From Candidatus Blochmannia vicinus (GTDB lineage Bacteria > Pseudomonadota > Gammaproteobacteria > Enterobacterales > Enterobacteriaceae): 64,000 nt of DNA. The stretch covers positions 62,001 through 126,000 of the forward strand of contig NZ_CP097763.1 in the NCBI RefSeq assembly GCF_023586525.1, read 5' to 3'. The notes under the pieces were generated by a model. The model did not search any database. It saw only the letters and a program-made list of their open reading frames with translations, and had not been told where the DNA came from. Below are positions 50,555 to 62,336 of this stretch, piece after piece. The stretch's first letter is position 1, and each line of letters opens with the position of its first letter. The position numbers and the translations under genes are program-made.

Positions 50555-51280
50555 ATTAGATTATATAAGTTAAACAATTTGTTATTTTGTACAATAAATT
50601 ATTCGCTATCACGCTCCTTAATACTTTTTAAAAAATTTTTATCACTTTATATGTAAAAAACACATTTATATTCTGCATGTTTCTTTTATTACATATGGTA
50701 AACGATTATATATAGTATTCAGTTTAAATTTACTTAAATATGTATCGTTTATTTATATGACCATTCTTATAATTTTCATATATGTACGTGAATAATTATT
50801 TAAAAATAATCTTTTATATTCATTGAATAGATAAGTACGTTTTTTCTTCTAAAAATATTAATAAAACCAAAAATAATTAATTAAAATCAAAAAATTTTAA
50901 TTAAACATATATATCAAGTTTTAAATTTTGACTATATACTAATTTAACGTTAATAATAAACTAAAAAATTTTAATTACCTATGCACAAAAATTGCTAATT
51001 ATTATAATTAACCTATTTATTTATTCAATGTACAAAAAAATTTCATACAACTATCATACATTTTATGGTTTATAAAAACATAACAAAATCAAATATTATT
51101 GATACAAATTTATTAATATTTAACCAATATATTTTACTGATTAAAATTTGATAATTATAGATATATAAGTCTCTTATACAATTATAAGATTTATCACAAA
51201 GTAAAAATTCAAATAATAATCGAACAGCAGCCTTTTTTAAAACATTCCATAAAAATTCTAAATAGAGATTTATTATAATC
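50555..51280. other. Gene-free divergent region tonB/cls
   Basis: These 726 bp contain A/T-rich DNA with homopolymer runs and no recognisable gene, RNA or strong hairpin. Promoters for tonB and cls are expected; a Fur box could not be made out. Confidence 0.4.
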
Positions 51281-52750
51281 ATGATCGCGATGTATACCAT
51301 TTTTAATTGTATTTTTTTATGCAGTTACTGGATATTAATCGCACTAGTTACATTTCGAGTTTTAGTAAAACGTCGAGCAGTTCCATCATCTATGGCATGG
51401 CTATTAGTAATTTATATCTTACCTTTAATAGGTGTGATTACATATCTGCTATTTGGAGAATCTAATCTTGGTAAACAACGATCTAGTAGGAGTAGAATAG
51501 CATGGTTGTCTACTGTACGTCGAATACAAATATTAAAAACCTATAAACATATTTTTTCAACTGAACACAGTGCAATTGCTACATCATTATTTAAGCTTTG
51601 TGAACATCGTCAAGGGATAGGCGCTCTAAAAGGTAATAAAATACAATTATTTAGAAAAACTAATGATGCCATTGCCTCTTTAATTAAAGATATTGAATTA
51701 GCTCAACACAGTATTGATATGGTATTTTATATTTGGGAGTCTGGAGGATTAGTAGATCACGTTATAAAAAAATTAATCATGGCAGCTAAAAGAGGCATTC
51801 AGTGTCGAATTATACTAGATTCTGCCGGATGTACTAGTTTTTTTAACAGTTCATATCCTAATATAATGCGACAGGCTGGAGTCAATGTAGTAGAAGCGCT
51901 GCATGTAAATTTGCTACGAATCTTTTTGCGACGAATGGATTTACGCCAACATCGAAAAATGGTATTAATTGACGAACATATTGCCTATGCTGGCAGTATG
52001 AATATGGTAGATCCACAATTATTTAAAAAAAATATAGGAGTTGGACAATGGATTGATATCATGGTTCGAATAGATGGGCCTGCTACTTCAGTTATGAGTA
52101 TAATATTTTCTTCTGATTGGGAAATTGAAACAGGACAACATGTGCTACTACCATTATTGTTAAATACTCGCGTAATGGCAGCTCACGAATTAATACCAAC
52201 AGGCCACACCATTCAAATTATTCCTTCTGGACCAGGATGTCCAGAAGGAATAATTCATCAAATATTACTCATATCATTATATGAAGCTCGTAAAAAACTT
52301 ATAATTACTACTCCATACTTAGTCCCTAGCGACGATCTACTGCATGCTATTTGCACTGCAGCACAAAGAGGAGTAGAAGTACATATCATTATTCCAAAAC
52401 ACAACGATTCTCTACTAGTAAATTGGGCTAGTAGAGCATTTTTTAGCGAGTTATTACAAGCTGGCGTTTTAATACATCAATTCCAAAATGGACTATTGCA
52501 CGTAAAAAGCGTACTAGTTGATCAGCAATTAAGTCTAATAGGCACTGTAAATTTAGACACACGCAGTCTATGGCTAAACTTTGAAATTACTTTAGTTATT
52601 GACAGCCAAGAATTTAGTAACGAACTAGAAAAAACACAACAACACTATATTTCTCATTCTAGAGTAATTGATCCTCAAATATGGGCTAACCGTCCTTATT
52701 GGGAACGCGTTATTGAACGTTTATTTTATTTCCTAAGTCCTTTATTATAA
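51281..52750 (+). CDS. clsA: Cardiolipin synthase A
   Basis: ClsA condenses two phosphatidylglycerol molecules to cardiolipin. The 489 residues match E. coli ClsA (486). Two N-terminal membrane spans (about 5-30 and 40-60) precede two phospholipase D motifs. The first is [19 protein letters not shown] (about 222-240). The second is [20 protein letters not shown] (about 405-424). The C-terminus [11 protein letters not shown] is identical in style to E. coli. With pgsA it completes the anionic phospholipid branch. Confidence 0.97.
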   Translation: MIAMYTIFNCIFLCSYWILIALVTFRVLVKRRAVPSSMAWLLVIYILPLIGVITYLLFGESNLGKQRSSRSRIAWLSTVRRIQILKTYKHIFSTEHSAIATSLFKLCEHRQGIGALKGNKIQLFRKTNDAIASLIKDIELAQHSIDMVFYIWESGGLVDHVIKKLIMAAKRGIQCRIILDSAGCTSFFNSSYPNIMRQAGVNVVEALHVNLLRIFLRRMDLRQHRKMVLIDEHIAYAGSMNMVDPQLFKKNIGVGQWIDIMVRIDGPATSVMSIIFSSDWEIETGQHVLLPLLLNTRVMAAHELIPTGHTIQIIPSGPGCPEGIIHQILLISLYEARKKLIITTPYLVPSDDLLHAICTAAQRGVEVHIIIPKHNDSLLVNWASRAFFSELLQAGVLIHQFQNGLLHVKSVLVDQQLSLIGTVNLDTRSLWLNFEITLVIDSQEFSNELEKTQQHYISHSRVIDPQIWANRPYWERVIERLFYFLSPLL

Positions 52751-53217
52751 AAATTTTTTAATCTTCAATGTAAAAAACTGTATAACTCAATTAAAAATAA
52801 ATCAACCAATAAAAATTCTGATGATAACATTTAGTGAAACTACATATTACTTTTATTAAAGTACCTCAATAACTACAATTGATGTATGAAGATAATAAAA
52901 ATTATTTATGTACTAAAATAGAAATTAGTTACCCTCAATATTTTCAAATTCAACACTTGTGCTTAACTTCATAATTAAATTAATTAAACAATTAACTATT
53001 ATATGCATAACACAGCTAAATATGGGCATAATATATACAAATATACGTCGTAAATAAACACAATAAAAATTATAATAATCAATATACATTAAATATAAAA
53101 TAAAAAATTAATAAAATCAAAAATATATAACCCATATGATATTTATATATTTGTTAAAATATATACATACAAAACTAAATAATCTTTTATCTATTTTAAT
53201 AAATATATTTTATTAGA
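52751..53217. other. Convergent gap cls/tdk
   Basis: These 467 bp are A/T-rich, with no gene remnant. No strong terminator hairpin was spotted for either neighbour. Confidence 0.4.
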
Positions 53218-53805
53218 TTAGCATGATAATTCAAATTTTTCCAAAAAATGTCTACGACATACTGAAACATAACGATTATTACCGCCAACTAATATTTGAT
53301 CACCATCTCGTATTACTAAACCCTGATCATCAATTCTAAGAACTCTATTAGCTTTACGTCCACAATAACAAATAGTTTTTAATTCAATTAATTTATCCGC
53401 CCATGCTAATAACCATAAGCTTCCTGGAAATAAATCAGCTTTGAAATCAGTACGTAGGCCATAACACAATACGGGGATATTTAACGTATCTACTATTTTC
53501 CCTAAATCAGTCACTTGATCACGATTAAGAAAATGACACTCATCTACTAATACACAATGTACTATATCATCCTGATGCATAGCTGCTATTTGATCAAAAA
53601 AATTGGTTTTAACATTAAATATTCTGGCAGATGCAGCTAATCCAACACGAGATTTAATTTCTTCATGTCTACAATTTTTATAATTCATTTCAGCAGTATA
53701 TAATACAGTATGCATTCCTCGTTCTTGATAATTATAAGAAGACTGTAATAATGCAGTAGTTTTTCCGGCATTCATTGCAGAATAATAAAAATATAATTGT
53801 GCCAT
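53218..53805 (-). CDS. tdk: Thymidine kinase
   Basis: Tdk phosphorylates thymidine to dTMP in the salvage pathway and works upstream of tmk. The 195 residues compare with 205 in E. coli. The P-loop is [13 protein letters not shown], and the DECHF motif [14 protein letters not shown] holds the catalytic Glu. [15 protein letters not shown] follows. Zinc ligands are CYCGRKA and CRRHF. The C-terminus is about 10 residues shorter than E. coli. In E. coli tdk and hns are adjacent and divergent, exactly as here. Confidence 0.96.
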   Translation of the reverse strand: MAQLYFYYSAMNAGKTTALLQSSYNYQERGMHTVLYTAEMNYKNCRHEEIKSRVGLAASARIFNVKTNFFDQIAAMHQDDIVHCVLVDECHFLNRDQVTDLGKIVDTLNIPVLCYGLRTDFKADLFPGSLWLLAWADKLIELKTICYCGRKANRVLRIDDQGLVIRDGDQILVGGNNRYVSVCRRHFLEKFELSC

Positions 53806-54427
53806 AAATTACAAATCCTATCTCAGTCATAGCATTTAAACACTATTCACATAACATAATTTTATTATGTTAAAAATTAAATTTATTCAACCAATTTAAT
53901 CTATGAAACTTATGAAAAATAAAAATATTTTGTATATATACATCAATTTTAATGTAATAAATTTTAGATTTTATCTAAATACAAACACTTTCACGATACT
54001 ATATACATACCTTAATATCATTCTATATTTTATGCACAAAACAATAATTTAAGTAAATAAATACTCTATACTTAAAAAGATTCTATGTTTCTAATAAAAT
54101 AACTAACAAATTAATAAACAACTATTATTTATATTTAAAATTTGTACAAATCAAAACAATAATCCATTTAAATTAAATAATTAAATAATATTATAATTTT
54201 TTATAAAAAAATCAGTTTATTTAATTAAATTAATAAAATAATTTTCAGTAGAATATAATATGTCTCAATACTTTACTTATATTTATAACTCTATATATAA
54301 TTACCTATTAATACAAAATATAATAAAAATTATTTATAAATTAAAACACCCTAGGTATTGCAGAAAATAAATTAGCGCTCTATTCTTATCAATAGATTTG
54401 TTATTTATAACATTTGAGATTAAATCA
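53806..54427. other. Divergent region tdk/hns
   Basis: These 622 bp hold the promoters of tdk and hns. A 9-bp inverted repeat TAACATAAT/ATTATGTTA with a TTT spacer lies at 53852-53872, close to the tdk start. It might be a leader hairpin, but it is short and A/T-only. No gene or RNA is recognisable. Confidence 0.4.
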
Positions 54428-54838
54428 ATGAACGACGCATTAAAAATTCTTAATAATATACGCACGTTACGAGCGCAAGCTAGAGAATATACTCTTGAAA
54501 CATTAGAAGAAATGCTAGAAAAATTTGAAATAGTTGTTAACGAGCGCCGAGAAGAAACCAATCAAGCCCAAGCTGAAATAGAAAAACATGCTCAAAAATT
54601 ACAACAATACCGCGATATGCTTATAGCTGATGGGATAGATCCTAATGAACTATTGCAAAATTTAAGTACTACTACCAAAGTATTTCATAAAAATAAACGT
54701 GCAACTCGCCCAGCAAAATACCAGTACATCAATAAATATGGCGAAATTAAAACCTGGACTGGACAAGGTCGAACACCCTCAACGATTAAGAAAGCTATCG
54801 ATGAAAACCAGAAAAAACTAGAAGATTTTCTACTATAA
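54428..54838 (+). CDS. hns: Nucleoid-associated protein H-NS
   Basis: H-NS binds curved A/T-rich DNA and silences genes in enterics. From the ATG at 54428 there are 136 residues (E. coli 137). The N-terminal coiled-coil dimerisation region (about 1-80) begins [19 protein letters not shown]. The second oligomerisation site is [19 protein letters not shown]. The DNA-binding domain carries the TWTGQGRTP loop with the QGR minor-groove hook. The linker is lysine-rich. An upstream start at 54398 is rejected by homology. It is followed by a good terminator hairpin (54881-54914). Confidence 0.97.
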   Translation: MNDALKILNNIRTLRAQAREYTLETLEEMLEKFEIVVNERREETNQAQAEIEKHAQKLQQYRDMLIADGIDPNELLQNLSTTTKVFHKNKRATRPAKYQYINKYGEIKTWTGQGRTPSTIKKAIDENQKKLEDFLL

Positions 54839-56666
54839 TTGACAGTATACTCTGGTTACATTTTTATTTTTATATAAAACCAAAGGGCTTTTACTCATGC
54901 TACTAAGCTCTTTGTTTATATATATTTTGAAATATTAGTAAACGCATTCTCAAAAAATCATTATTATTTTCAGTTTAATGCTTGAAATATCAGCCTAATA
55001 AACTTTTAAAACTGTCAATAATATTATTCTAATAATAATCGATATTTATTATTTAACAATTCACCTTTATATTGAACTGTTAAATATATTAACTGAAAGA
55101 ATATAAATACACCTATATTTCATTTTATCGACAAATTTAGTTATCTATTTATACTTACAATATTATTTATAACTTTATAGTCTGCACTATTAAATAAATT
55201 AATATTGTAAAAATATAGATCTTAAATGAATTAACAATTCACCACATTAACGTCGGTTATGGCGTAATATTAATAATAATTTTCAAATAATACAAATACC
55301 ACTACGAACATAACTACTAAAGTGAGCTATAATTATTGTTTCCTTTTATTACTTTGTGTCGGACATTAAATAATAGTAATATATGAAATGCATTAAAATC
55401 ATGTTCATTAAACAACTATTTTTATTAATCACATCCCCAAAATCATAATATGTATATTACACGATTCATTCTATCCCTCACGGTAGTTTAAATAACTAAA
55501 AATATAAAACTATGATACAATTTTATAACGTACTTAAAATTAATATAGTATTATAGTTAATATACAAATAATCAATATTCAAATATATTACCATTCAAAT
55601 TATTATATAAATATTATTTAAAAAATCACATATAAAAATTATTGTATTTTGAACATATTTCAAAAATTTTAAGTCTAAAATTATTACAATCATTCAAATT
55701 AATGATGTTATTTAACAAATATCTAAAATCTTTACAATAACAATTATTACTAATATGCTCTATTTTTATGGATAAAAGAATATAATAAATTCGATGTCAT
55801 CATTAACTAACATCATACTAAACATATTTAAATTTTTTAAAAAAAAGTACGATACTATATTTTATAGAATCAAAAAATTTTAGTTGTTCTATAAACGATA
55901 ACCAATCTTTTGCAAATCTCATTTTATATAAATCTCTGTAACACGCAACACTTACCAATATGTCTAGCGTAGATACACTAATCCTTTGATTAAGCACACA
56001 CAATTTATATATAAACATAAATATCTTAGTTTGCTCTATTTAAATAATACATTTACACAATTACCTATGCTTATCGTTAATAAGACAATAAAACTTATAA
56101 ATAAATCAATCTTAAATCAACACTAATTTCAGTTTTGATAACTAACTATTATCTAAAAAATTAACCATACAAATGCATAATAAGAATTATAAATTAATAA
56201 CACTTAATATATAAACACTAAAAATAAGTCATCATATCTGTAGTTATCACTTTCATCAAACAATTATCTGGGCATAAATATATAAATAAAAATTAAAAAT
56301 ACAACCATTTATCGAAGTAAGATGAAGCAATCTTATCGCAATATGTAAATACCATTCTAAACTAAATATGCTTACCAAAATACAACAATTCTTTTCAATT
56401 GGTTTTCTCATTATTGCTTTATACAAAAACATTTATATATAATGTCCATATTTTAAAATACAAACTATTACTTTATAAGTAAAGTATTATAAACTGAAAT
56501 AGATTCAAGATGAATTAATATAATGAATGATTACTTGTTATGTGCTCTATTATAAACTCATAAAATTTATTTACTGATTACGTAATTAAGTATCCACGAT
56601 AACTAATAAGTAAACAATATTCTTTATTTATAATTACATATATAAATAATTTATGGATCACATGAT
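54839..56666. other. 1.8-kb gene-free region hns/xthA
   Basis: Apart from the hns terminator hairpin at the left end, this stretch has no recognisable gene, RNA or repeat. A minus-strand open frame at 55818-56018 lacks a Shine-Dalgarno sequence and any family motif. The region is probably eroded DNA. Confidence 0.45.
54881..54914 (+). terminator. Intrinsic terminator after hns
   Basis: CAAAGGGCTT (54881-54890) pairs with AAGCTCTTTG (54905-54914) over 10 bp with one G-T wobble, around a 14-nt loop. It is followed by TTTATATATATTTT. The stem contains four G/C pairs, strong for this genome, and is 42 bp after the hns stop codon. Confidence 0.7.
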
Positions 56667-57473
56667 ATGAAATTTGTTTCTTTTAATGTCAACGGACTAC
56701 GTGCTCGTATGCATCAGTTAACTGCAATTATCTCTCAGTTGCAACCTGACGTAATCGGTTTACAAGAAACTAAAGTACATGATGATTTTTTCCCCATAAA
56801 AGAAATTTTAAAATACGGTTATCACGTATATTATTACGGACAAAAAAAATATTATGGTGTTGCGCTGCTTCTTCGTCAGATTCCACTAACTGTGATCCGG
56901 GGTTTTGCTAATGATGATCATTTATCTCAAAAACGAATAATCATAGCTGATATTATGACGTCAATAGGTGTATTAACTATTATCAATAGTTATTTTCCTC
57001 AAGGAGAAAATAAAAATCATACTGAAAAATTTGTGTATAAAAAAAATTTTTACAAAAATTTTCAAAACTATATAGAACATACGTATCACAATAATTCATT
57101 GTTACTGATTATGGGTGATATGAATATTAGCCCCACAGACTTTGATATTGGTATTGGTGAAAAAAATAAAAAAAAATGGATTTCATCAGGACGATGTTCT
57201 TTCTTACCAGAAGAAAGAACATGGATAAATAATTTAATGAACTGGGGGTTAAGAGATGTTTATAGAAATATGCACCCTCATGAAAACAAACGTTATTCCT
57301 GGTTTAGTTATAAATCTAATGGATTTAGTCGAAATAGTGGTTTACGTATCGATTTAATATTGGTAACTTGTTCTTTAGAAAATCTTTGTAAAAATAGTGA
57401 TATCAGTTATAGTATTCGCAGTATGAATAAACCTTCTGATCATGCCCCAGTATGGGCAGATTTCAATATTTAA
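56667..57473 (+). CDS. xthA: Exodeoxyribonuclease III
   Basis: XthA is the main AP endonuclease and 3'-5' exonuclease of base-excision repair. The 268 residues equal E. coli length. The metal-binding Glu is E34 in GLQETKVHDD. MGDMNISPTDFDIGIGE holds the active-site Asp and Asn. CSFLPEERTW, GLRIDLILV and the catalytic His in KPSDHAPVWADF complete the fold. The gene is monocistronic; GGATCA-like sequence precedes the ATG. Its retention gives this genome at least one AP-site repair activity. Confidence 0.97.
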   Translation: MKFVSFNVNGLRARMHQLTAIISQLQPDVIGLQETKVHDDFFPIKEILKYGYHVYYYGQKKYYGVALLLRQIPLTVIRGFANDDHLSQKRIIIADIMTSIGVLTIINSYFPQGENKNHTEKFVYKKNFYKNFQNYIEHTYHNNSLLLIMGDMNISPTDFDIGIGEKNKKKWISSGRCSFLPEERTWINNLMNWGLRDVYRNMHPHENKRYSWFSYKSNGFSRNSGLRIDLILVTCSLENLCKNSDISYSIRSMNKPSDHAPVWADFNI

Positions 57474-57653
57474 CTTATGCTTATATATAATAAGATAAGA
57501 GTTACATTTAATCTTAATTATTTGTCATAAAAATAATATACTATTAATTTTTAAAAATTATGAGTATATGTATAACACCTGATATACTTCAAAAAATAAT
57601 TGATAAATTATTCATTGGATCATCATATAATGTCTTTAATGATTAAAGGGTTC

Positions 57654-59510
57654 ATGCGGAACGCATGGCAAACAATCAGTAAAATAATTAAATATAGTGT
57701 ACATACACTATATTTAATACGAACAATAATAATAAATATATTTTTTATAATCCTAATGATTGTCGTTGTAGGAACATATTTAAACTTAAGAAATAATTCT
57801 ACTACATCGACATCGAAGAATACTGCTTTGATGTTAGACATTTCTGGTACCGTTGTAGATAAACCTGTAACATCAGGTAACAAATTTCACAAATTCAGTA
57901 AAAATTTACTAAATACAAATCAATCAAATACTAAAGAAAACTCACTGTTTGATATTATTAACATATTACGTCAAGCCAAAAATGATCCTAACATAACCGG
58001 ATTAATATTATCCTTAAAAAATTTCTCTGGAAGTAGTCAAACATCATTAGAATATATTGGAAAAGCTTTGAATGAATTTAAAAATTCTGGTAAATCAATT
58101 TATGCCATTTCTGATTATTACAACCAATCACAATATTTTTTAGCTAGCTACGCGAACAAAATTTATCTTACACCCCATGGTCTTATAGATTTACGAGGTA
58201 TCTCTACTAACAGATTATTTTATAAATCACTGTTAGACAATTTAAAAATTAATACTCATGTGTTTAGAGTAGGTGCGTATAAATCTGCTGTTGAACCATT
58301 TATTCAAGACAGAATGTCTGATCATGTACGACATGAAGAAAAAAAGTTAATCAATCATTTATGGAATCAATATTTAAAAATAATATCTATTAATCGTAAA
58401 ATAACAACTCAAGAAATGTTTCCAGAAACTAATAAAATGTTAGATGAATTACATCAAATACAAGGTGATACTGCGGCTTATGCGCTTAAAAATAAATGGA
58501 TAGATGAAATTGCTTCTCACTACGTTATAGAAGATACAATGCAAAAAATATTTGGATCTAATAAACAAGGAACTTCACTAAATGCAATTAGCATGTATGA
58601 TTATAATCTTATAGCACCAATAAAACAAAATAACCAAATAGCAATAATTTGTGTTAATGGGCCAATTGTAGATGGACCCGATATACCAGGTTCAATTGGC
58701 GGAGACACTATAGCTCATAAAATTAGAAGCGCCCGATTTAATCCTAAAGTAAAAGCAGTAATACTTCGTGTCAATAGTCCTGGAGGAAGCGTAAATGCTT
58801 CTGAATTAATTAGATCAGAATTAATAGCTATCAGAGATTCTGGTAAACCAGTGGTTGTTTCTATGGGAGAGATAGCAGCATCTGGTGGATATTGGATATC
58901 AACTCCAGCTAATGTTATTATTGCAAGCAATAGTACTATTACGGGTTCTATAGGAATATTTGGTATTATTAATACATTTGAAAAATCTCTTGATGCTATC
59001 GGTATCCATAATGATGGAGTAAATACATCCCCTATCTCAAATATTTCAATAACTACATCGCTATCTGCTGAATATATAAATATGATGCAACTTTATGTCA
59101 ATAATAGCTATCGTTATTTTATTAATACCGTAGCTGAATCCCGAAAAACCATAGAAGATATTCATAAAATAGCTCAAGGACGCGTATGGCTTGGTTATGA
59201 CGCGATAAAAAATGGACTAATTGATAATATAGGAGATTTAGATGATGCAATAAATAAAGCCGTTAAATTAGCTCATTTAACGGAATATCAACTTAATTGG
59301 TATGAAGATAAAATAAATTGGATGAATATTTTATTGCAACACACCAATAAAGTGATTTATGCTATAACTATGAATTTTTTAAATCACCATCTTTTATTAA
59401 CTAATTTTAACAATAAATTAAAAATTAATAATATTGATGTACTAAATTTTATATGGAATGATCCCAAAAATTGTTACGCTCTTTATTTAGACCATTTAAC
59501 ACAATTATAA
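57654..59510 (+). CDS. sppA: Signal peptide peptidase SppA (protease IV)
   Basis: SppA is an inner-membrane serine protease that digests cleaved signal peptides in the periplasm. From the ATG at 57654 there are 618 residues, the exact E. coli length, beginning MRNAWQTISKIIKY. Earlier in-frame starts (57600, 57630, 57639) are possible. AAAGGG lies just 3 bp before the chosen ATG, a short spacing, so the start is only moderately certain. One membrane span covers about 28-48. The catalytic Lys is in GAYKSAVEPF (about 209) and the nucleophile Ser in GEIAASGGYWIS (about 409). A 32-bp palindrome lies within the early codons (57687-57718). Confidence 0.93.
   Translation: MRNAWQTISKIIKYSVHTLYLIRTIIINIFFIILMIVVVGTYLNLRNNSTTSTSKNTALMLDISGTVVDKPVTSGNKFHKFSKNLLNTNQSNTKENSLFDIINILRQAKNDPNITGLILSLKNFSGSSQTSLEYIGKALNEFKNSGKSIYAISDYYNQSQYFLASYANKIYLTPHGLIDLRGISTNRLFYKSLLDNLKINTHVFRVGAYKSAVEPFIQDRMSDHVRHEEKKLINHLWNQYLKIISINRKITTQEMFPETNKMLDELHQIQGDTAAYALKNKWIDEIASHYVIEDTMQKIFGSNKQGTSLNAISMYDYNLIAPIKQNNQIAIICVNGPIVDGPDIPGSIGGDTIAHKIRSARFNPKVKAVILRVNSPGGSVNASELIRSELIAIRDSGKPVVVSMGEIAASGGYWISTPANVIIASNSTITGSIGIFGIINTFEKSLDAIGIHNDGVNTSPISNISITTSLSAEYINMMQLYVNNSYRYFINTVAESRKTIEDIHKIAQGRVWLGYDAIKNGLIDNIGDLDDAINKAVKLAHLTEYQLNWYEDKINWMNILLQHTNKVIYAITMNFLNHHLLLTNFNNKLKINNIDVLNFIWNDPKNCYALYLDHLTQL
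57687..57718. repeat. Near-perfect 32-bp palindrome inside the start of sppA
   Basis: ATTAAATATAGTGTA (57687-57701) and TACACTATATTTAAT (57704-57718) are exact inverted repeats with a 2-nt spacer CA. The palindrome spans about codons 12-22 of sppA. In mRNA it would form a hairpin just inside the coding region. The match is directly visible; any function is unknown. Confidence 0.85.
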
Positions 59511-60854
<1,344 letters not shown>

Positions 60855-61348
60855 TAGTTATAAATCAAATAAATATATTAACATATTAAAAAATAATTAA
60901 TGCTTGAAGATCATATAAAATAACTCTATATCACTTAAATAGGGAAGTTGTTTAAATAAATTAATAAAAACAACATCCCTATCAACATATACATCAAACT
61001 TAGATTTTTTTTTATTAATTTAGCCTTATCTACAATATAACTTAATATTTTTATATCCTTATAAAATATACTATCATTAATATTAATTAAAAAGTATCAG
61101 ATTTAAAATCTGAATGTTACTACGTACAGGCAATTTAAAAATTTAATTCTAAAATTAAATTTTAATACTTGTACCATCACGTATGATTTGATAACCTTAG
61201 AAGATCTTAATATATGCAGTTTATATACACATACAAGTATAACAATAGGTTAATACACAATAAATCAATTATTATAATAAATATTTTATTTTGTTTTGAG
61301 CAATTATATGTTGAACCAAAAATTATTTTAATTTTTAGGTAATTATTT
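60855..61348. other. Intergenic region gapA/dsbB with several hairpins
   Basis: These 494 bp include the gapA-proximal hairpin (60939-60982). A 17-bp palindrome TCAGATTT-A-AAATCTGA sits at 61097-61113. An 11-bp A/T hairpin lies at 61138-61163. No gene remnant is seen. The dsbB promoter is presumably near the right end. Confidence 0.5.
60939..60982 (+). terminator. Hairpin downstream of gapA
   Basis: ATAGGGAAGTTGTTT (60939-60953) pairs with AAACAACATCCCTAT (60968-60982) over 15 positions with one A-A mismatch and a 14-nt loop. It contains several G/C pairs and lies about 85 bp past the gapA stop. No immediate T-run follows, so it may be a processing or stabilising 3' hairpin rather than a classical terminator. 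Confidence 0.5.
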
Positions 61349-61876
61349 ATGTTGTATTTTCTAAATTTTTGTTCTAAAAGTAGAAAATTCTGGGGTTTTC
61401 TACTTTTTACCATCATTAATTTAGAATTAGTGGCTCTATATTTACAGCACATTATTCTGATAAAACCCTGCGTACTATGTATCTATCAAAGATGTGCCCT
61501 ATTCGGCATAGGGATTGCAGGGTTAACTGCAATCCCTATGCCTTCATTTACTCCTCTAAGACTATTTGCTATATCAGTTTGGGCATACAGCGCGTACAAG
61601 GGATTATTATTCGCTAAAAAATACATTGATATTCAATTACATCCTTCCCCATTTTTTACATGTGATTTATTTGTAAAATTTCCTAATTGGTTCCCTATAA
61701 ATAAGTGGTGGCCCGCTATATTCAATGCTAACGGTAATTGTGCTGAACATAAATGGTATTTTTTGTCTCTAGAAATATCTCAATGGATGCTTATAATTTT
61801 TTCTAGCTATTTACTAATAGCATTACTCATGGGCATATCTCAAATCATTGATTTTCTAAAACATAACACTAAATAA
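61349..61876 (+). CDS. dsbB: Disulfide bond formation protein B
   Basis: DsbB re-oxidises DsbA and passes electrons to quinone in the inner membrane. The 175 residues match E. coli DsbB (176). Four membrane spans are apparent. The first redox pair is C41-C44 in KPCVLCIYQRCALFG, and the second is C105 (PFFTCDLFV) and C131 (NGNCAEHKW). All four catalytic cysteines are present, so the enzyme looks active. It may serve the cysteine-rich regulator tail and envelope proteins. A perfect 18-bp hairpin follows 30 bp after the stop. Confidence 0.96.
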   Translation: MLYFLNFCSKSRKFWGFLLFTIINLELVALYLQHIILIKPCVLCIYQRCALFGIGIAGLTAIPMPSFTPLRLFAISVWAYSAYKGLLFAKKYIDIQLHPSPFFTCDLFVKFPNWFPINKWWPAIFNANGNCAEHKWYFLSLEISQWMLIIFSSYLLIALLMGISQIIDFLKHNTK

Positions 61877-62336
61877 CAATCCAAATAAAAAATCAAACCA
61901 AATCACTATATTTTTAACAAATGATTTTCATTTGTTAAAAATATACACAATTAATTATGATTAATTCTTGTTAGTACAAATCCTATTTAGATTTATATAT
62001 GCTATAATTGATACACAAAAACCGATTGACTTGAACATATATTTTGTATCACAGAATAGTATTTATAAAAATAACAGCATAACAGTCTCCGTGTTATCTA
62101 AATAAATGACATATTTTTTGAAAGTCTTCATAAAAACATAAATTATCAATGTAATAGCGTTGTATTATTATTTTTTGTTGTAACATTAAAAAAATTATAA
62201 TATAGTATTCAACTAAGAAACTGTGTAACTTATTAATTTTTATTTGTCATTTAACATAATAAAAATTAATAATAAATAAACATATACTTAATATAATAAT
62301 TATTTATTGCATATGATTCCATTATATATTTAAATT
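61877..62336. other. Intergenic region dsbB/minC
   Basis: These 460 bp contain the strong hairpin 61907-61945 and A/T-rich DNA that should include the minCDE promoter. No gene remnant is seen. Confidence 0.5.
61907..61945. repeat. Perfect 18-bp hairpin, 3-nt loop, after dsbB
   Basis: TATATTTTTAACAAATGA (61907-61924) and TCATTTGTTAAAAATATA (61928-61945) are exact inverted repeats around TTT. It starts 30 bp after the dsbB stop. It has no T-run after it on the plus strand, so classical termination is doubtful; it may protect the dsbB mRNA 3' end. Confidence 0.88.

Noticed and set aside
51070..51300. 76-codon minus-strand open frame upstream of cls
   Set aside because: It overlaps the cls start and has composition-driven residues only; treated as chance.
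53852..53872. 9-bp inverted repeat near the tdk start as an operator
   Set aside because: A/T-only apart from one C/G pair, and short; expected by chance in this composition.
55818..56018. 66-codon minus-strand open frame in the hns/xthA gap
   Set aside because: No Shine-Dalgarno sequence or family motif; isolated in eroded DNA.
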